From Lasiosphaeris hirsuta (lineage: Eukaryota > Ascomycota > Sordariomycetes > Sordariales > Lasiosphaeriaceae), in contig JAUKUA010000006.1 of assembly GCA_030549175.1 (NCBI GenBank), positions 4,216,001 through 4,280,000 of the forward strand: a stretch of 64,000 bases of DNA, written 5' to 3'. The position numbers were made by a program, and so were the translations under genes. Shown piece after piece: positions 10,801 to 22,179 of the stretch. Under the pieces are notes generated by a model. The model was not told the DNA's origin, made no database searches, and saw nothing but the letters and a program-made list of their open reading frames with translations. The first letter of the stretch is position 1, and each line of letters starts with the position of its first letter.

Positions 10801-13800
10801 CTTAATTACAGGAGAGGCCGGCCCAAATGCCTTCATTTCGTGCACCGAGCAGATCGCCTCTCGTCTTGGGTCCATCCGCCCCTTCATCGGAGTGGCTACT
10901 TTGAGAGCTCACGATGTTTCTGCGCTGCCCGAGAATTTGACACAGGAACCTTTCGAAGAACTTGTTACTCGAGTGCTCTACCGCCTCCGTTTCGCCAGCG
11001 AGCAGCGCCCCTTTGACAAAGTCTCGCTCATCTGCATGCTCCCTCTCATTTTATTGGTTCTGGAGAAGGGCGGATTCGGTGAGAGTAACGATGACCGGGA
11101 CACTCAACTAATCCTTGCCGTCGAGTTCATCGCCTTCCACACGGGTACTTGCGCGGATGAAGCAGTTCCACGTGCAGATGTGCTTGCTGCTCTCATTTCA
11201 TCGATGCAAAGGTATAACCAGCATTACAAGATCATCAAGGACTGCTTCTCCGACATGGTCCGCTGTGTTGCCCCCAACATCACCCCTGCAGAGATCAATG
11301 TTCTCGCCCACGGCGCCATAGTGCCGCAGGCCGGCGTCCGGGCTGCGGTCTTGCAATGCATCAGTTCCGACGTCGATATGAGCGACACCAATATATCAGA
11401 AGAGATTTGGCTCGCCTGCCACGATGACGTCGAGGAAAACGTTGACCTCGGCCACGAGATATGGGAGGAAAGCGGCTTCCAGCTCTCAGAGGAGCTTCCG
11501 TTCAAGGTTCTGCCGTACTTGGAGAGCAAAGATTCGCAGCTCCGCCGCGCTGCTGCTCGTTCCCTCGCTGAGGCCTCAAGCCAACATCCAACAGTCATTG
11601 ATTCCATCCTCAACAAGCTCAAGGCCTCGTACATTGAGCTTGCCAAGCCTCGCGTTCCTCAGCTGGATGAATTTGGTATGCCAAAGAAACAGGACCTGTC
11701 CGACCCCTGGGAGGCACGCCACGGTATCGCGCTCGCTTTCAAGGAACTGTCACCCCACCTCACGAAGCCTCAATTGGATCCCTTGTTCAGCTTTTTGATT
11801 GAACACGGCCCGCTCGGCGATCACAATGCTACCGTCCGGGCGCAGATGCTGGACGCAGCAAACACTGCCATCGAAATACATGGCAAGGGTATCCTCGACA
11901 GGCTGATGAAGACATTCGAGCATACACTAGAAGTGCCGGATACAAATTCCGAGGCGGCAGACCGCGTGAATGAGGCCGTTATCATTATGTATGGTTCTCT
12001 GGCGCGACATCTCAAGTCAGGGGATGCCAAGATCCCCATCGTCATCGACCGCCTGCTGGCAACACTCAGCACACCGTCCGAGACAGTTCAATATGCCATT
12101 GCGGAATGTCTCCCACCCCTGGTGCGAACATGCGGAGACAAGTCGTCCAAGTACTTTGATGAAATCCTCGAGACGCTTTTGTCATCCAAAAAATATGCCA
12201 CACAGCGAGGCGCGGCATACGGTCTCGCCGGTCTTGTGCTCGGCAGAGGCATCAATGTCCTGAGGGAGTACCGAATCGTTATTACTCTCAGGGGCGCCCT
12301 TGAGAACAAGAAGGAGGTTAACCAGCGTGAAGCTGCCATGCTTGCTTTTGAGCTTCTACCTACCATTCTCGGTAGATTGTTTGAGCCATACGTCATTCAG
12401 ATCGTGCCTCAGCTACTTGCGGGCTTCGGCGACAGCAACCCCAATGTTCGTGATGCCGCGCTGGCAGCCTCTAAATCTTGCTTCGCAAGGTTGAGCTCAT
12501 ACGGCGTTAAGCAAATCTTGCCAACACTGCTCAATGGTCTGGACGACGACCAGTGGAGAAGCAAGAAGGGAGCGTGCGACCTCCTGGGTGCTATGGCTTA
12601 TCTTGATGCCCAGCAATTGGCATCAAGTCTCCCAGAGATTATCCCCCCTCTGACGGCTGTTCTGAACGACAGCCACAAGGAGGTGCGGATGGGAGCCAAC
12701 AAAGCCTTGAAGAGATTCGGCGAGGTCATCAACAACCCCGAGATCTCCAGTCTTGTCGATATTCTCCTCAAGGCTCTCAGCGACCCAACCAAATACACCG
12801 ATGAGGCACTCGACTCGCTCATCAAGGTCCAGTTCGTCCATTACTTGGACGCACCATCGCTGGCCCTTGTCAGTCGTATCCTTCAAAGAGGATTGGGCGA
12901 TCGCTCGAACACCAAGCGCAAGGCAGCACAGGTTATCGGCAGTCTCGCCCATCTCACAGAGCGCAAGGATCTTTTGGCACATTTGCCCATTCTTGTCGCA
13001 GGACTCAAGGTCGCGGTCGTCGACCCTGTACCAACGACGCGTGCAACCGCATCCCGCGCTCTCGGATCTCTTGTCGAGAAATTGGGCGAGGATGCGCTCC
13101 CGGACCTCATCCCGGGGCTCATGCAGACTCTCAAGTCCGATACTGGTGCCGGAGACAGACTTGGTTCGGCACAGGCACTCAGCGAAGTCCTCGCTGGTCT
13201 GGGAACCTCCAGGCTCGAGGAGACACTGCCGACTATTCTCCAAAACGTCGAGTCGTCCAAGCCTGCCGTTCGCGAGGGATTCATGTCGCTCTTCATCTTC
13301 TTGCCAGTCTGCTTCGGCAACAGTTTCGCCAACTATCTGGCCAAGATCATCCCCCCTATCCTTTCCGGTCTTGCTGATGATGTCGAGTCTATCAGAGAGA
13401 CAGCCCTCCGCGCCGGTCGACTCCTAGTCAAGAACTTTGCCGTCAGAGCAGTCGACCTCCTCCTTCCTGAACTAGAGCGCGGTTTAGCCGATGATAGTTA
13501 CCGTATCAGACTCAGCTCCGTGGAGCTGGTGGGTGACTTGCTCTTCAACCTTGTCGGTATCAAGGCTAGCACCGGCGACGACGACGAGGAAGAAGACCAA
13601 GAGTTGGTCAAAGAAGCCGGTGCCTCTCTCCGCGAGGTCCTCGGCGAGGAGAAGCGAAACAAGATCCTCTCGGCTCTCTATGTCTGCCGCTGCGATACCT
13701 CTGGCGCCGTGCGATCCGCCGCCATCGCCGTATGGAAGGCTTTGGTCCACAGCCCGCGCATACTCAAGGAGCTTGTCCCTACGCTCAGCCAACTGCTTAT

Positions 13801-16161
13801 TCGGCGCCTTGGCAGCACCAATATGGAGCACAAGGTTATTGCAAGCAATGCGCTGGGAGAGTTGATCAAGAAGGCGGGGGATGGCGTTCTGGCCACTTTG
13901 CTGCCTACCCTCGAGGAGGGTCTCCAAACTTCGAGCGATGTCGATGCCAAGCAGGGTATTTGCCTTGCTCTTAAAGAACTCATTTCATCTGCCTCGCCTG
14001 AAGCATTGGAGGATCACGAAAAGACCCTCATCTCGGTTGTTCGGACTGCTCTCACAGACTCTGACGACGATGTCAGAGAAGCTGCCGCAGAGGCATTTGA
14101 CTCGTTGCAGCAGATTCTTGGCAAGCGCGCCGTGGATCAGGTGCTACCGTTCCTTCTCAACCTTCTCCGTACCGAGGAGCAGGCTGACAATGCCCTTGCC
14201 GCTCTGCTCACTCTGTTGACCGAGACGACTCGCTCCAACATCATCCTTCCCAACCTCATCCCGACTCTGATCACGCCGCCCATCTCGGCCTTCAATGCCA
14301 AGGCCCTTGCTTCGTTGTCCAAGGTGGCAGGCGCCGCTATGAACCGCCGGCTGCCCAATATCATCAACTCGCTCATGGACAACATTGTCAGCTGCACCGA
14401 GGATGATCTGCGTGAAGACCTCGATGCTTCCTTTGACACTGTCATCTTGTCTATTGACGAGTATGATGGCCTCAACGTGATCATGAACGTCCTGCTGCAG
14501 CTCCTCAAGCACGAGGATCACCGCAAGAGATCGGCTACCGCGAACCATCTCGCCAAGTTCTTCGCTTCGGCCGATGTCGACTATTCGAGATACAACCAAG
14601 ACATCATCCGCGCGCTCTTGCTCTTGTTTGAGGACAGAGATATTACCGTAGTAAAGGCGGCATGGAGCGCGCTCAGCGAGTTCACCAAGAAACTCAAGAA
14701 GGAGGAGATGGAGGCCCTTGTCCCCTCTACCCGGCAAACTCTCTTGCATGTCGGCGTTGCTGGTCACAACCTGGCTGGCTTCGAGCTCCCCAAGGGAATC
14801 AACGCCATCCTTCCCATCTTCCTACAGGGTCTCATGAACGGCACAGCGGAGCAAAGGGTGTCTGCCGCCATGGCAATTTCAGACATCATCGACAGAACAA
14901 GCGAGGCCTCTCTCAAGCCGTTTGTTACACAGATCACTGGGCCTCTTATTCGTGTCGTCTCTGAGCGCTCGACCGAGGTCAAGTCGGCTATTCTCCTTAC
15001 TCTCAACAACCTTCTAGAGAAGATGCCCACAGCCCTCAAGCCCTTCTTGCCCCAGCTTCAGCGCACATTTGCCAAGTCGCTGGCCGATACCTCCAGTGAA
15101 GTTCTGCGCACCCGCGCAGCCAAGGCCTTGGGAACACTCATCAAGTTTACACCGCGTGTTGACCCCCTGATTGCCGAGCTGGTCGCAGGATCCAAGACTA
15201 CCGACCCCGGTGTCAAGACAGCAATGCTAAAGGCTCTCTACGAGGTCATTAGCAAGGCGGGTGCCAACATGGGCGAGGCATCCCGCACGGCAGTTTTGGG
15301 ATTGATCGACACTGAAACTGATGAGAGAGATGAGGCTATGACAGTGACGTTCGCGAAACTCTTTGGCGCGCTGGTCAAGAACATATCAGAAGAAGCTGCG
15401 ACAGGTCTGTTGAAGAATAGGGTCATGACAAGAGACTTTAGCAACTCGAGCGTCTTGGCACTCAACGCGGTGTTGTTGGAGAGCCCGAGCACTCTCTTGG
15501 AGTCGCCTCTGCTGGACGACTTGCCGGAGTTGCTTTGCCAGGGAATGGGAAGCAAGAGCGTGAGTTTCCCACACATCACATCAATCCCATGTATCAACAC
15601 TAACAATCCTAGCCCTTCATCGCCGACAACTTCATCCTCGCAACAGGAAAATATCTCCTCAGTGACGCCCCCAAGCCCTTCGACTCCACGAAGCCCATCT
15701 TCGCCGCCATCTCCGACATCATCGCGCCCGGCGCTCCGACCGACTCGCGCCGTCTGGCGCTGGTCATCGTCCGCACCCTGGCGCGCGCCCATCCCGAGAT
15801 GGTGCGCCCCCACCTCGGCCTGCTCGCCCCGCCCGTCTTCGCGTCGGTCCGCGACATGGTCATCCCCGTCAAGCTAGCCGCCGAGGCCGCCTTTGTGCAG
15901 CTCTTCGCCGTCGCCGACGAGGAGAGCAAGGTCTTTGACAAATGGCTCGCGAGCGCGAGCGAGGTCCAGCCCAACACCAAGCGCAGCATGCAGGACTACT
16001 TCAAGCGCGTCGCGCTGCGCCTTGGATCGCAGGTCCGCGAGAGGCGCGAGGCCGAGGGCGGACAGGGCGGGTTGGGACTCGCGAATGACGAGGTCGAGGA
16101 CGAGAAAGAGATTATGGCGGTTGGCAAGGTGGATGTCGGGGAGGGGTTGTTTGAGGACTGA
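7883..16161 (+). CDS. GCN1: Translational activator GCN1 (eIF2alpha kinase activator)
   Basis: Four exons: 7883-8015, 8143-10244, 10298-15559, 15613-16161. The join gives 2681 aa, nearly identical in length to yeast Gcn1 (2672 aa). The whole protein is HEAT-repeat solenoid: the recurring pattern of paired helices with LLPxLLxGLxD and VRxAAxxA motifs runs through exons 2 and 3. Gcn1 binds translating ribosomes with Gcn20. Through its C-terminal region it binds the RWD domain of Gcn2 and passes on the uncharged-tRNA signal, leading to eIF2alpha phosphorylation and Gcn4/CPC-1 synthesis. The middle part of the family is related to the HEAT region of eEF3. Splice sites are canonical (GTGAGG, GTAAGC and GTGAGT donors; CTAAC branch sites; TCAG/CTAG acceptors), and introns 2 and 3 are both 53 nt. 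It is convergent with the RACK1/CPC-2 gene, which acts in the same response. Confidence 0.95.
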
Positions 16162-16920
16162 GACGGTGGGGAAGGATCACAGTTAGGAAGGTCACGAGTG
16201 TGTATCCAATGATGTCGGTTAGTCAGGTCAGTCAGTGCAGGCGGTTTTGCCATGTTGGACGGGAGGCATGACATGTAGGTTGGTATGGTAACGCATGGAG
16301 GTGGATGGGGAGGCAAAAAGCGATTTTGTGATTTTGTTAGAAAAGATACTTGTGCTAAAGTCATTGTGTCCCCGGACCCGTGTCTTGGCTGCTGCTTGTG
16401 GTTGTTGATACAGAAATATGTCTGTGTAAGCTACCAGTAAAGTAAAACCTCTAGAGAAAGACAGACTCGAGTCGGAAAATGTGGACAAACGTTCACCTCG
16501 AACGTTTCGACGTTGACGTCGGCGTGGAAAGTCACTTTCTAATCGAAGGCATAGCCAACATCACGATTTGCCAAGATTGGAGACAGAGCAAAAGGTTGGA
16601 AAACATAGAGCACACAGCAAAAAAAAACAGTCATCAGGTAAGAGAAAAAAGTTGGCCATTATTTTCGGATTTGGTTTCATCGGGGTGCTCTATTTGTATG
16701 GATCGACCTGCCTGCTTGACAAGATGATGCATTTTCCCAGCTGCCCCTTCTTTCATTCCATTTCATGAAAGAGACCAAAAGCGAGATAAGCATTCCGAAG
16801 TACGCCCCCACCATGGAATCCATGGAAAGCGCCCTGCATACACGCCCTCTCTCAAGCTTTCCATGCAGCGATGCAAACCTCCCGCAGCAAACACGCCCCT
16901 GCCCCGTCATAACATCATCC
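16162..16920. other. Convergent intergenic region (3' UTRs)
   Basis: 759 bp between the stop codons of GCN1 and RACK1. It is moderately AT-rich with no coding signal, consistent with two facing 3' UTRs and terminators. Confidence 0.5.
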
Positions 16921-18369
16921 TTATGCTCTGGACATCACACCCCACGCGCGGATGATGTTGTCGGTGTAACCAGCGAACAGAGTCTGGCCGTCGGCGCTCC
17001 ACGCAAGGGAGACGCACTCGGGCTCACGGCTCTTCTTGCCGATGTTCTGGAACTCAGGCTTGAGCTCATCAACCTTGCTCTTCTTCTCGAGGTCGAAGAT
17101 GATGATGCTGCTGGCAGTAGCAGCGCACAGCCAGTATCGGTTGGGGGAGAAGACAAGAGCGTGAATCTCGTCGTTGGCGTTGAGGGAGTACAGGTGCTTG
17201 CTCTCGTTAAGATCCCAGAGCATCGTAGTACCGTCCTTTCCACCGGAGGCGCACAGGGATCCATCGGGGGAAATAGTAACGGTATTGATGTAGCCGGTGT
17301 GGCCGATGTGGTCGGTCTGGAGCTTGCAGCTCGAGAGCTCCCAAACCTATGCCCAGCGGAGTCAGCCAAGTATTCTGCGAAAGTAAGGCGTGTAAAAAAT
17401 TTATAATGGGGGCCAGATATTATCAGAGCTGTGTGTTGGTCTCATGTCCGGTTGATGGCCGGGTCTGAAGTAGCAAATACTTTTGGTAAAGTTGCAACAT
17501 CATTTAGAATCTGTGGGGGGGAGGGAAATGCAAAGATTGCAGAAAATTTTCGAAACGTACCTTAACCAGCTTGTCCCAGCCCGAGGACACGATGACCGGA
17601 TTCTGGGGGTTGGGGGAGAAGCGCACGCACGAAACCCACTCGGTGTGACCCTTGTCGGTGATAGTGTACTTGCAGTCGCCGAGGGTGTTCCAGAGCTTGA
17701 TGCTGCGGTCACGCGAGCCCGAGACGATCTGGCGGTTGTCGGCTGAGAAAGAGACGGAGAGAACGTCGTTGGTGTGGCCGACGAAACGGCGGGTGGTGGT
17801 GCCGGTCGACAACTCCCACAGACGGAGAGTCTTGTCCCACGAGGCCGAGAGGGCGTAGGCGCCATCCGACGAGATCACCTGCATTGCCAATCAGCAAAAG
17901 CGTCCATGTTTGACCAGGCCACCCGGACAGTCGCCGGTAGAAAAACGTACGCAGTCAGAGACGATGTGAGAGTGGCCGTGGAGCGACCGCTTGGGGTATC
18001 CGTACTGGGTCTCATCGCGAGTGAGGTTCCAGATGATCAGGGTCTTGTCGCGGCTGCCGGAGAGGAGCATGTTGGGGCTGTTTTCACGGTGAGCGCGAGT
18101 CCTCGACGAGGCAATTGGTAGTGGCTTCGGTCGTACTTCTCCATCGACGTGGCCAAGCTGGTGACCCAGCCATTCTGCAGAGAGGCATCGTCAGTCGAAC
18201 TGCTCAGAGAGAAAGATTCAGAGATTTGGAATTTTGCGGCGAGCTTTTGCTACTGCCAGCGCGCGGCCTCGCAAACGAAGCCGCGTTGAACGGACAGGGC
18301 AGAATGGGAGCGGGAGAGTGGACTTACGTGGCCCTCCAGGGTGCCCTTGAGAATGAGTTGCTCAGCCAT
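16921..18369 (-). CDS. cpc-2: Guanine nucleotide-binding protein beta-like / RACK1 (CPC-2, CpcB, Asc1)
   Basis: Five exons: 18328-18369, 18137-18174, 17951-18077, 17561-17878, 16921-17346. The join is 316 aa, the same length as Neurospora CPC-2. The protein starts [14 protein letters not shown] and consists of seven WD40 blades; visible WD/LW repeat ends include [27 protein letters not shown] and [13 protein letters not shown]1 sits on the 40S head near the mRNA exit channel. In fungi it is required for cross-pathway (general amino-acid) control, growth and sexual development. The 214-nt intron 4 (17347-17560) carries a U24-like snoRNA, a host relation also seen in yeast ASC1. Introns 1-3 (153, 59 and 72 nt) look empty. 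Strong conservation makes this call secure. Confidence 0.96.
17420..17508 (-). ncRNA. snR24: C/D-box snoRNA, U24 (snR24) type, inside RACK1 intron 4
   Basis: Reading the minus strand, a C box AUGAUGU (17497-17503) and a D box CUGA (17423-17426) lie 81 nt apart within the longest RACK1 intron. Between them is the element UAUUUGCUACUUCAGA (17464-17479): an antisense guide followed by a D'-box-like CAGA. A C'-like AUGAGA follows. From memory, the same C box, guide and AUGAGA appear in yeast snR24, which lies in the ASC1 (RACK1) intron and guides 2'-O-methylation in 25S rRNA. The guide is complementary to the conserved LSU stretch AGUAGCAAAUA. The second guide upstream of the D box does not obviously match the yeast element. 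Processing from the spliced lariat is expected. Confidence 0.82.
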
Positions 18370-18955
18370 CTTAGAGACCTTTCTAGATGTGCAGAGGATC
18401 GAGGGAGAATGGTGAGCAGTTTCCTCTCGGTGTTGGAATTGTCGATGCTCAATGCGGAGAGCTAAGAGATTCCGAAATTTTTGTGCGGCGGAAAATAGGG
18501 TCGGCAGAATCGTGGGGTCTCACTAGTTACTTGGGTCCAATGGGCAGGCGCTGCTGCCTCGAATGAGGGTGGGGTCTTCCTGCCGGTCCGCCCACCTGTC
18601 TTGCAGACCCACTACAGCTGTCAGCCCAGATTGCCTCAAATTGCCTCGCTTCGCGTTGGGCCCTAGCTGGCCCTGATTTGGAGATGGAAGATGGCGAGAA
18701 CTTCAATTCAGAATAAATCCTGTGATTGGGACGAGGGAGCATCTCGCGCTCAGCCCGGTTCGTTCTTCCCTACGCTCTCTACGACTGCCTGACTACATGC
18801 AAATAGGGTATAATCATGCGTCTCTAAATAACAAACACGCTGTCGGCGCAATCGCCTTGTCCCTAATGCCAGTAACCCAATCCCAAATAACTCCCCAGCC
18901 TGTGTTCCTGTCCATGCAACCCCTGTGTGCCTTACGCCCGCTCTGTCCCCGGGTT
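18370..18955. other. RACK1 promoter / TAF8 3' flank
   Basis: 586 bp holding the RACK1 5' UTR and promoter and the TAF8 3' end. No further gene was recognised. Confidence 0.5.
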
Positions 18956-20136
18956 CTAACCCTTACTTGAGATGGCCTCCCCGGAAACAGCGACCTTCCT
19001 CGCCCCCGACCGGGCAATCTCTCTGCGATGGTATATTGTCTCCGAATTCACAATCATGCTGTGATCTGCAATGCCCTCGCGCCCCTTCTCGCCGTGCATC
19101 TCGGCCGGCGCAATCTCGTGCCCCTTGGACTTGGCCTCATCCTCGATCAGCTCTCGCATAGCCGACTCCCAGAGATCGTATCGCTCTCTTCGCGCCGGCT
19201 CTCTCTGTGCTGAAGCCCACGATTCTTTTTGACCCGCCACTTTGCTCGCACGCATCAGCTTCCTAAGGGCCTCCTCTCCCGCCTTTGCTTCCTTCGCCGC
19301 CGCCTCACGCATCTTCTTCGGGTCGCCATGTGGGATCTCGTGCGGTGCCAGGGGCCACTCGACCTTAGCCTGCTTCAACGGCCCGTTCACACCTAGCGAT
19401 GCCGACTCGATAGTGGGCGCCGGCGGCTCTTTCAGCACCGTGACGGCCTCTATGTTCTCAGGGGTGCATTTGTATGTGTGAATGCTGGGAAAGTTAGGGA
19501 AGGAATGAGGTATGTAGTCCTTGGCTGCCTTGTCTGGGGCGCCGTCGAGCTCGTCGCTCAGGGTAGGGAGGTCGGTCTCGACGGTATCGGCTTCATCAAG
19601 CGGCACCCACGTGGGTTGCCGTTTCGACTTCGGTATTGGTGGTCTTTTGTGAGGCTTAAGCAGAGTAGTGTTGAGGTTGAAGTATTTCAAGGCTTCCTCG
19701 AAGTCTTTAGGAATTGGATGTGATCGGCGGGCGGCGTTGCTGCGAACCCTGATATTCTCTGTCATCGACGAGAGGTCTACAAGTAGCATGGTTAGCAAGG
19801 ACAGCAACCTGTAAGAGCGGCTGGATTATATATCGTACAAGTCTCTGCCATGTTGACGAAGCTCTCCATTGCCTCGGGCGCGGCGCCCTCGAAGCCGACG
19901 TGTTGGAGCGCCAGGGCGATGCTCCGCCGCAACCCCTTCCTTGCCAGCTCGTCCGGCGTAGTCAAGGCTGATGAGTGCGGCGATACGCCCACTGCCTCGG
20001 CGGATATCAGTACTTGTGAAGATGTTATGCGCCGGCGCTTGGCGCTTGGCTCATCGTCGTCGTCGCCCCCAGCAGGCCGCTTTCGCGATTCGAGGGCCAT
20101 GGCTGGAGTTTCGTTGTCGACGCGTGCTGGTGACAT
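18956..20136 (-). CDS. TAF8: TFIID subunit TAF8
   Basis: Two exons: 19839-20136 and 18956-19776 (62-nt intron); 372 aa. Exon 1 contains a basic KRRR stretch and then a bromodomain-associated histone fold (LARKGLRRSIALALQHVGFEGAAPEAMESF). Exon 2 continues the fold and then has the TAF8 signature: HPIPKDFEEALKYFNL, the proline-rich linker, and DYIPHSFPNFPSIHTYKCTP, which corresponds to the TAF8 C-terminal domain. TAF8 pairs with TAF10 through the histone fold and joins TFIID as part of the TAF2-TAF8-TAF10 module in the nucleus. The tail is rich in Lys, Glu and Ala. The last codons contain a GTAAGG that could be a donor for a further small exon, so the C-terminus is slightly uncertain. Confidence 0.88.
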
Positions 20137-20766
20137 AACAAGCGCTCTGTCTGGGATCGGAAGGATGTGGGGTTTGTTATATGGCGTTCCTTACGGGGTT
20201 ACAAAAGGTCGGGCGTTGATGAATAAAGTGTCACGGCATTGAGGGACCGAGGGTGGCTTTGCGACGATGGCTGATGATTCTTGCTCGACTTGCTGAAGTT
20301 GAAGATGGCCGCTCCCTCCTCGGTTTACGCACGGGCCAGCTAGATGTCAAGGCACCGCTGCACCAAAGCTTTTAGCGCGTCAGGCAGACATTCCCCTATG
20401 AGGCTCAACTCAAATGCCCCTCCTTCAACCCTTGAACAATGCCATTCATGGCGAACAAACTTATTTTTTAGTATATCATCATACCCTGATTTGGTCCCCC
20501 ACGCAGCCTGTTGTGCATCCCCCGCGCACCCGTTTATCTGCAGGAATGACGAGAAAATTCACGGTGGAGACGCTGCTTCAAGATGCATGTCTAAGTCGCC
20601 CTGCCTAGAGTCTGGACCCGCCTTGCAGAAATGCGGTAAGCATCAAACTGCGCTTTAGCTGAAAACCGCCGCCTCTGTCTCTCTTTCCTACCCGTCATAT
20701 CTCCCATTCAGTCGCGTTGCGCAATTCAAGGATCCAAGTGGGATCGTGCGCATTTTACACCGTAAA
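20137..20766. other. Divergent promoter region, TAF8 / LRR-kinase
   Basis: 630 bp between divergent start codons. No gene or clear motif was recognised. Confidence 0.45.
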
Positions 20767-22179
20767 ATGCAATATCTCCAGGTTCTCCAAGATGGGGGCT
20801 ACAAGGGCGCGGGGCTCACCAAGTTCAAGTTGAGCTGTCCCTTGACTGAGTTCCCCCGAGAGATTCTTGAACTCGGCGAGAGTCTTGAGCAACTCGATCT
20901 CTCAGGAACGGGTCTCTCGTCACTCCCTGCCAACCTTGGCTCCTCCCTTCCCAACCTCCGAATCGCATTCTTCTCCAACTGCAACTTTACCATCTTCCCC
21001 AAGGAGCTAGCAACATGTCCCAACCTCGAGATGGTCGCTTTCCGCGGCAACGCCATGGTCGAGATCCCCGAAGATGCGCTGCCGCTGCGCCTCCGCTGGC
21101 TCATTCTCACGGGTAACCGCATCACGACTCTCCCCGCGAGCATTGGACAATGCACCCGCCTGCAAAAGTGCATGATAGCCGGCAACCAGCTACGCAGCCT
21201 ACCCGCCGAGATGGCCCGGTGCACCAAGCTCGGCCTCCTCCGTCTCAGCGCCAACCAGTTCTCTGCCATCCCCCAATGGCTCTTCACGCTCCCCGAGCTC
21301 GCCTTCCTCTCCTTCGCCGGCAATCCCTGCTCCGCGCCCCTCTCCAACGGCACCCTCACTACCCTCCCCTTCGGCCTCTTCAACATCCCCTGGCCCTCCC
21401 TCACCGTCCAACACGTCCTCGGCCGGGGTGCGTCGGGCGTCATCTCGCAGGCCCTCTGGGAGCAGTCCCCAGGCGCCCTCGCCGAGGAAGTCGCCATCAA
21501 GCTCTTCCACGGGGCCCTGACCAGTGATGGCACCCCGGCCGACGAGATGGCCGCGTGCCTCGCGGCCGGCGCCCACGAGAGCCTGATCTCCATCCTCGGC
21601 CGCATCACGGGCCACCCCGATGAGGAGAACGAGATGGGCGCGTTCCAGGGCGGCATCGTCATGCAGCTCGTGCCGGAGCAGTACCGCGTGCTGGGCCAGC
21701 CGCCGTCGATGGCGTCGTGCACGCGCGACTGCTTCGAGGGCGAGGCGGCCGTCGGCGCCGCGTGCGCCCTGTCCATGCTGGCCGGGGTCGCGGGCGCCGC
21801 GGGCCATCTGCATCGTAAGGGCATCGCGCATGGGGACTTGTATGCCCACAATATCCTGGCGAGCCGCGCGGATGCGCACGCCTTGCTGGGGGACTTTGGT
21901 GCGGCGACGGTTTATGGGAAGGCATCTGCCGCGGTGCCCGAGGGGGCGATGGAGAGGTTGGAGGTCTTGGCGTTTGCGCACCTGGTGGAGGATGTGCTTG
22001 GGTTGGTGAGGGAGGAGGAGGGTGAGGAGGAGCAGCTGAGGAAAAGGCTGCAGGAGTTGCAGGCAAAGTGTGCCGTTGCGGATGTTGAGGCTAGGGCGAC
22101 GTTTGAGGAAATTGCGCAGGAATTGGAGGATATGATGGGGTGGCGGGGGATGATGCGGATTCCCGATGTGCCAAACTGA
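20767..22179 (+). CDS. Leucine-rich-repeat protein kinase-like protein, intronless
   Basis: 470 aa from the ATG at 20767 (AAAATGC context); an in-frame GTG lies upstream at 20746 but is not needed. Residues 20-205 form about seven LRRs of the short LxxLPxxL type (LEQLDLSGTGLSSLP, LRWLILTGNRITTLP and similar). A protein-kinase domain follows: glycine loop GRGASG at about 219-224, VAIK lysine at about 245, catalytic loop HGDLYAHN at about 355-362, and DFG at about 376. Key residues (Lys, catalytic Asp, Asn, DFG Asp) are kept, so it may be active, but HRD is replaced by HGD. This order (N-terminal LRR, C-terminal kinase with HGDLYxHN) resembles LRR-kinase proteins I know from Proteobacteria rather than fungal kinases. 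It has no signal peptide or membrane segment, so it is likely cytosolic. Function is unknown. Confidence 0.85.
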   Translation: MQYLQVLQDGGYKGAGLTKFKLSCPLTEFPREILELGESLEQLDLSGTGLSSLPANLGSSLPNLRIAFFSNCNFTIFPKELATCPNLEMVAFRGNAMVEIPEDALPLRLRWLILTGNRITTLPASIGQCTRLQKCMIAGNQLRSLPAEMARCTKLGLLRLSANQFSAIPQWLFTLPELAFLSFAGNPCSAPLSNGTLTTLPFGLFNIPWPSLTVQHVLGRGASGVISQALWEQSPGALAEEVAIKLFHGALTSDGTPADEMAACLAAGAHESLISILGRITGHPDEENEMGAFQGGIVMQLVPEQYRVLGQPPSMASCTRDCFEGEAAVGAACALSMLAGVAGAAGHLHRKGIAHGDLYAHNILASRADAHALLGDFGAATVYGKASAAVPEGAMERLEVLAFAHLVEDVLGLVREEEGEEEQLRKRLQELQAKCAVADVEARATFEEIAQELEDMMGWRGMMRIPDVPN

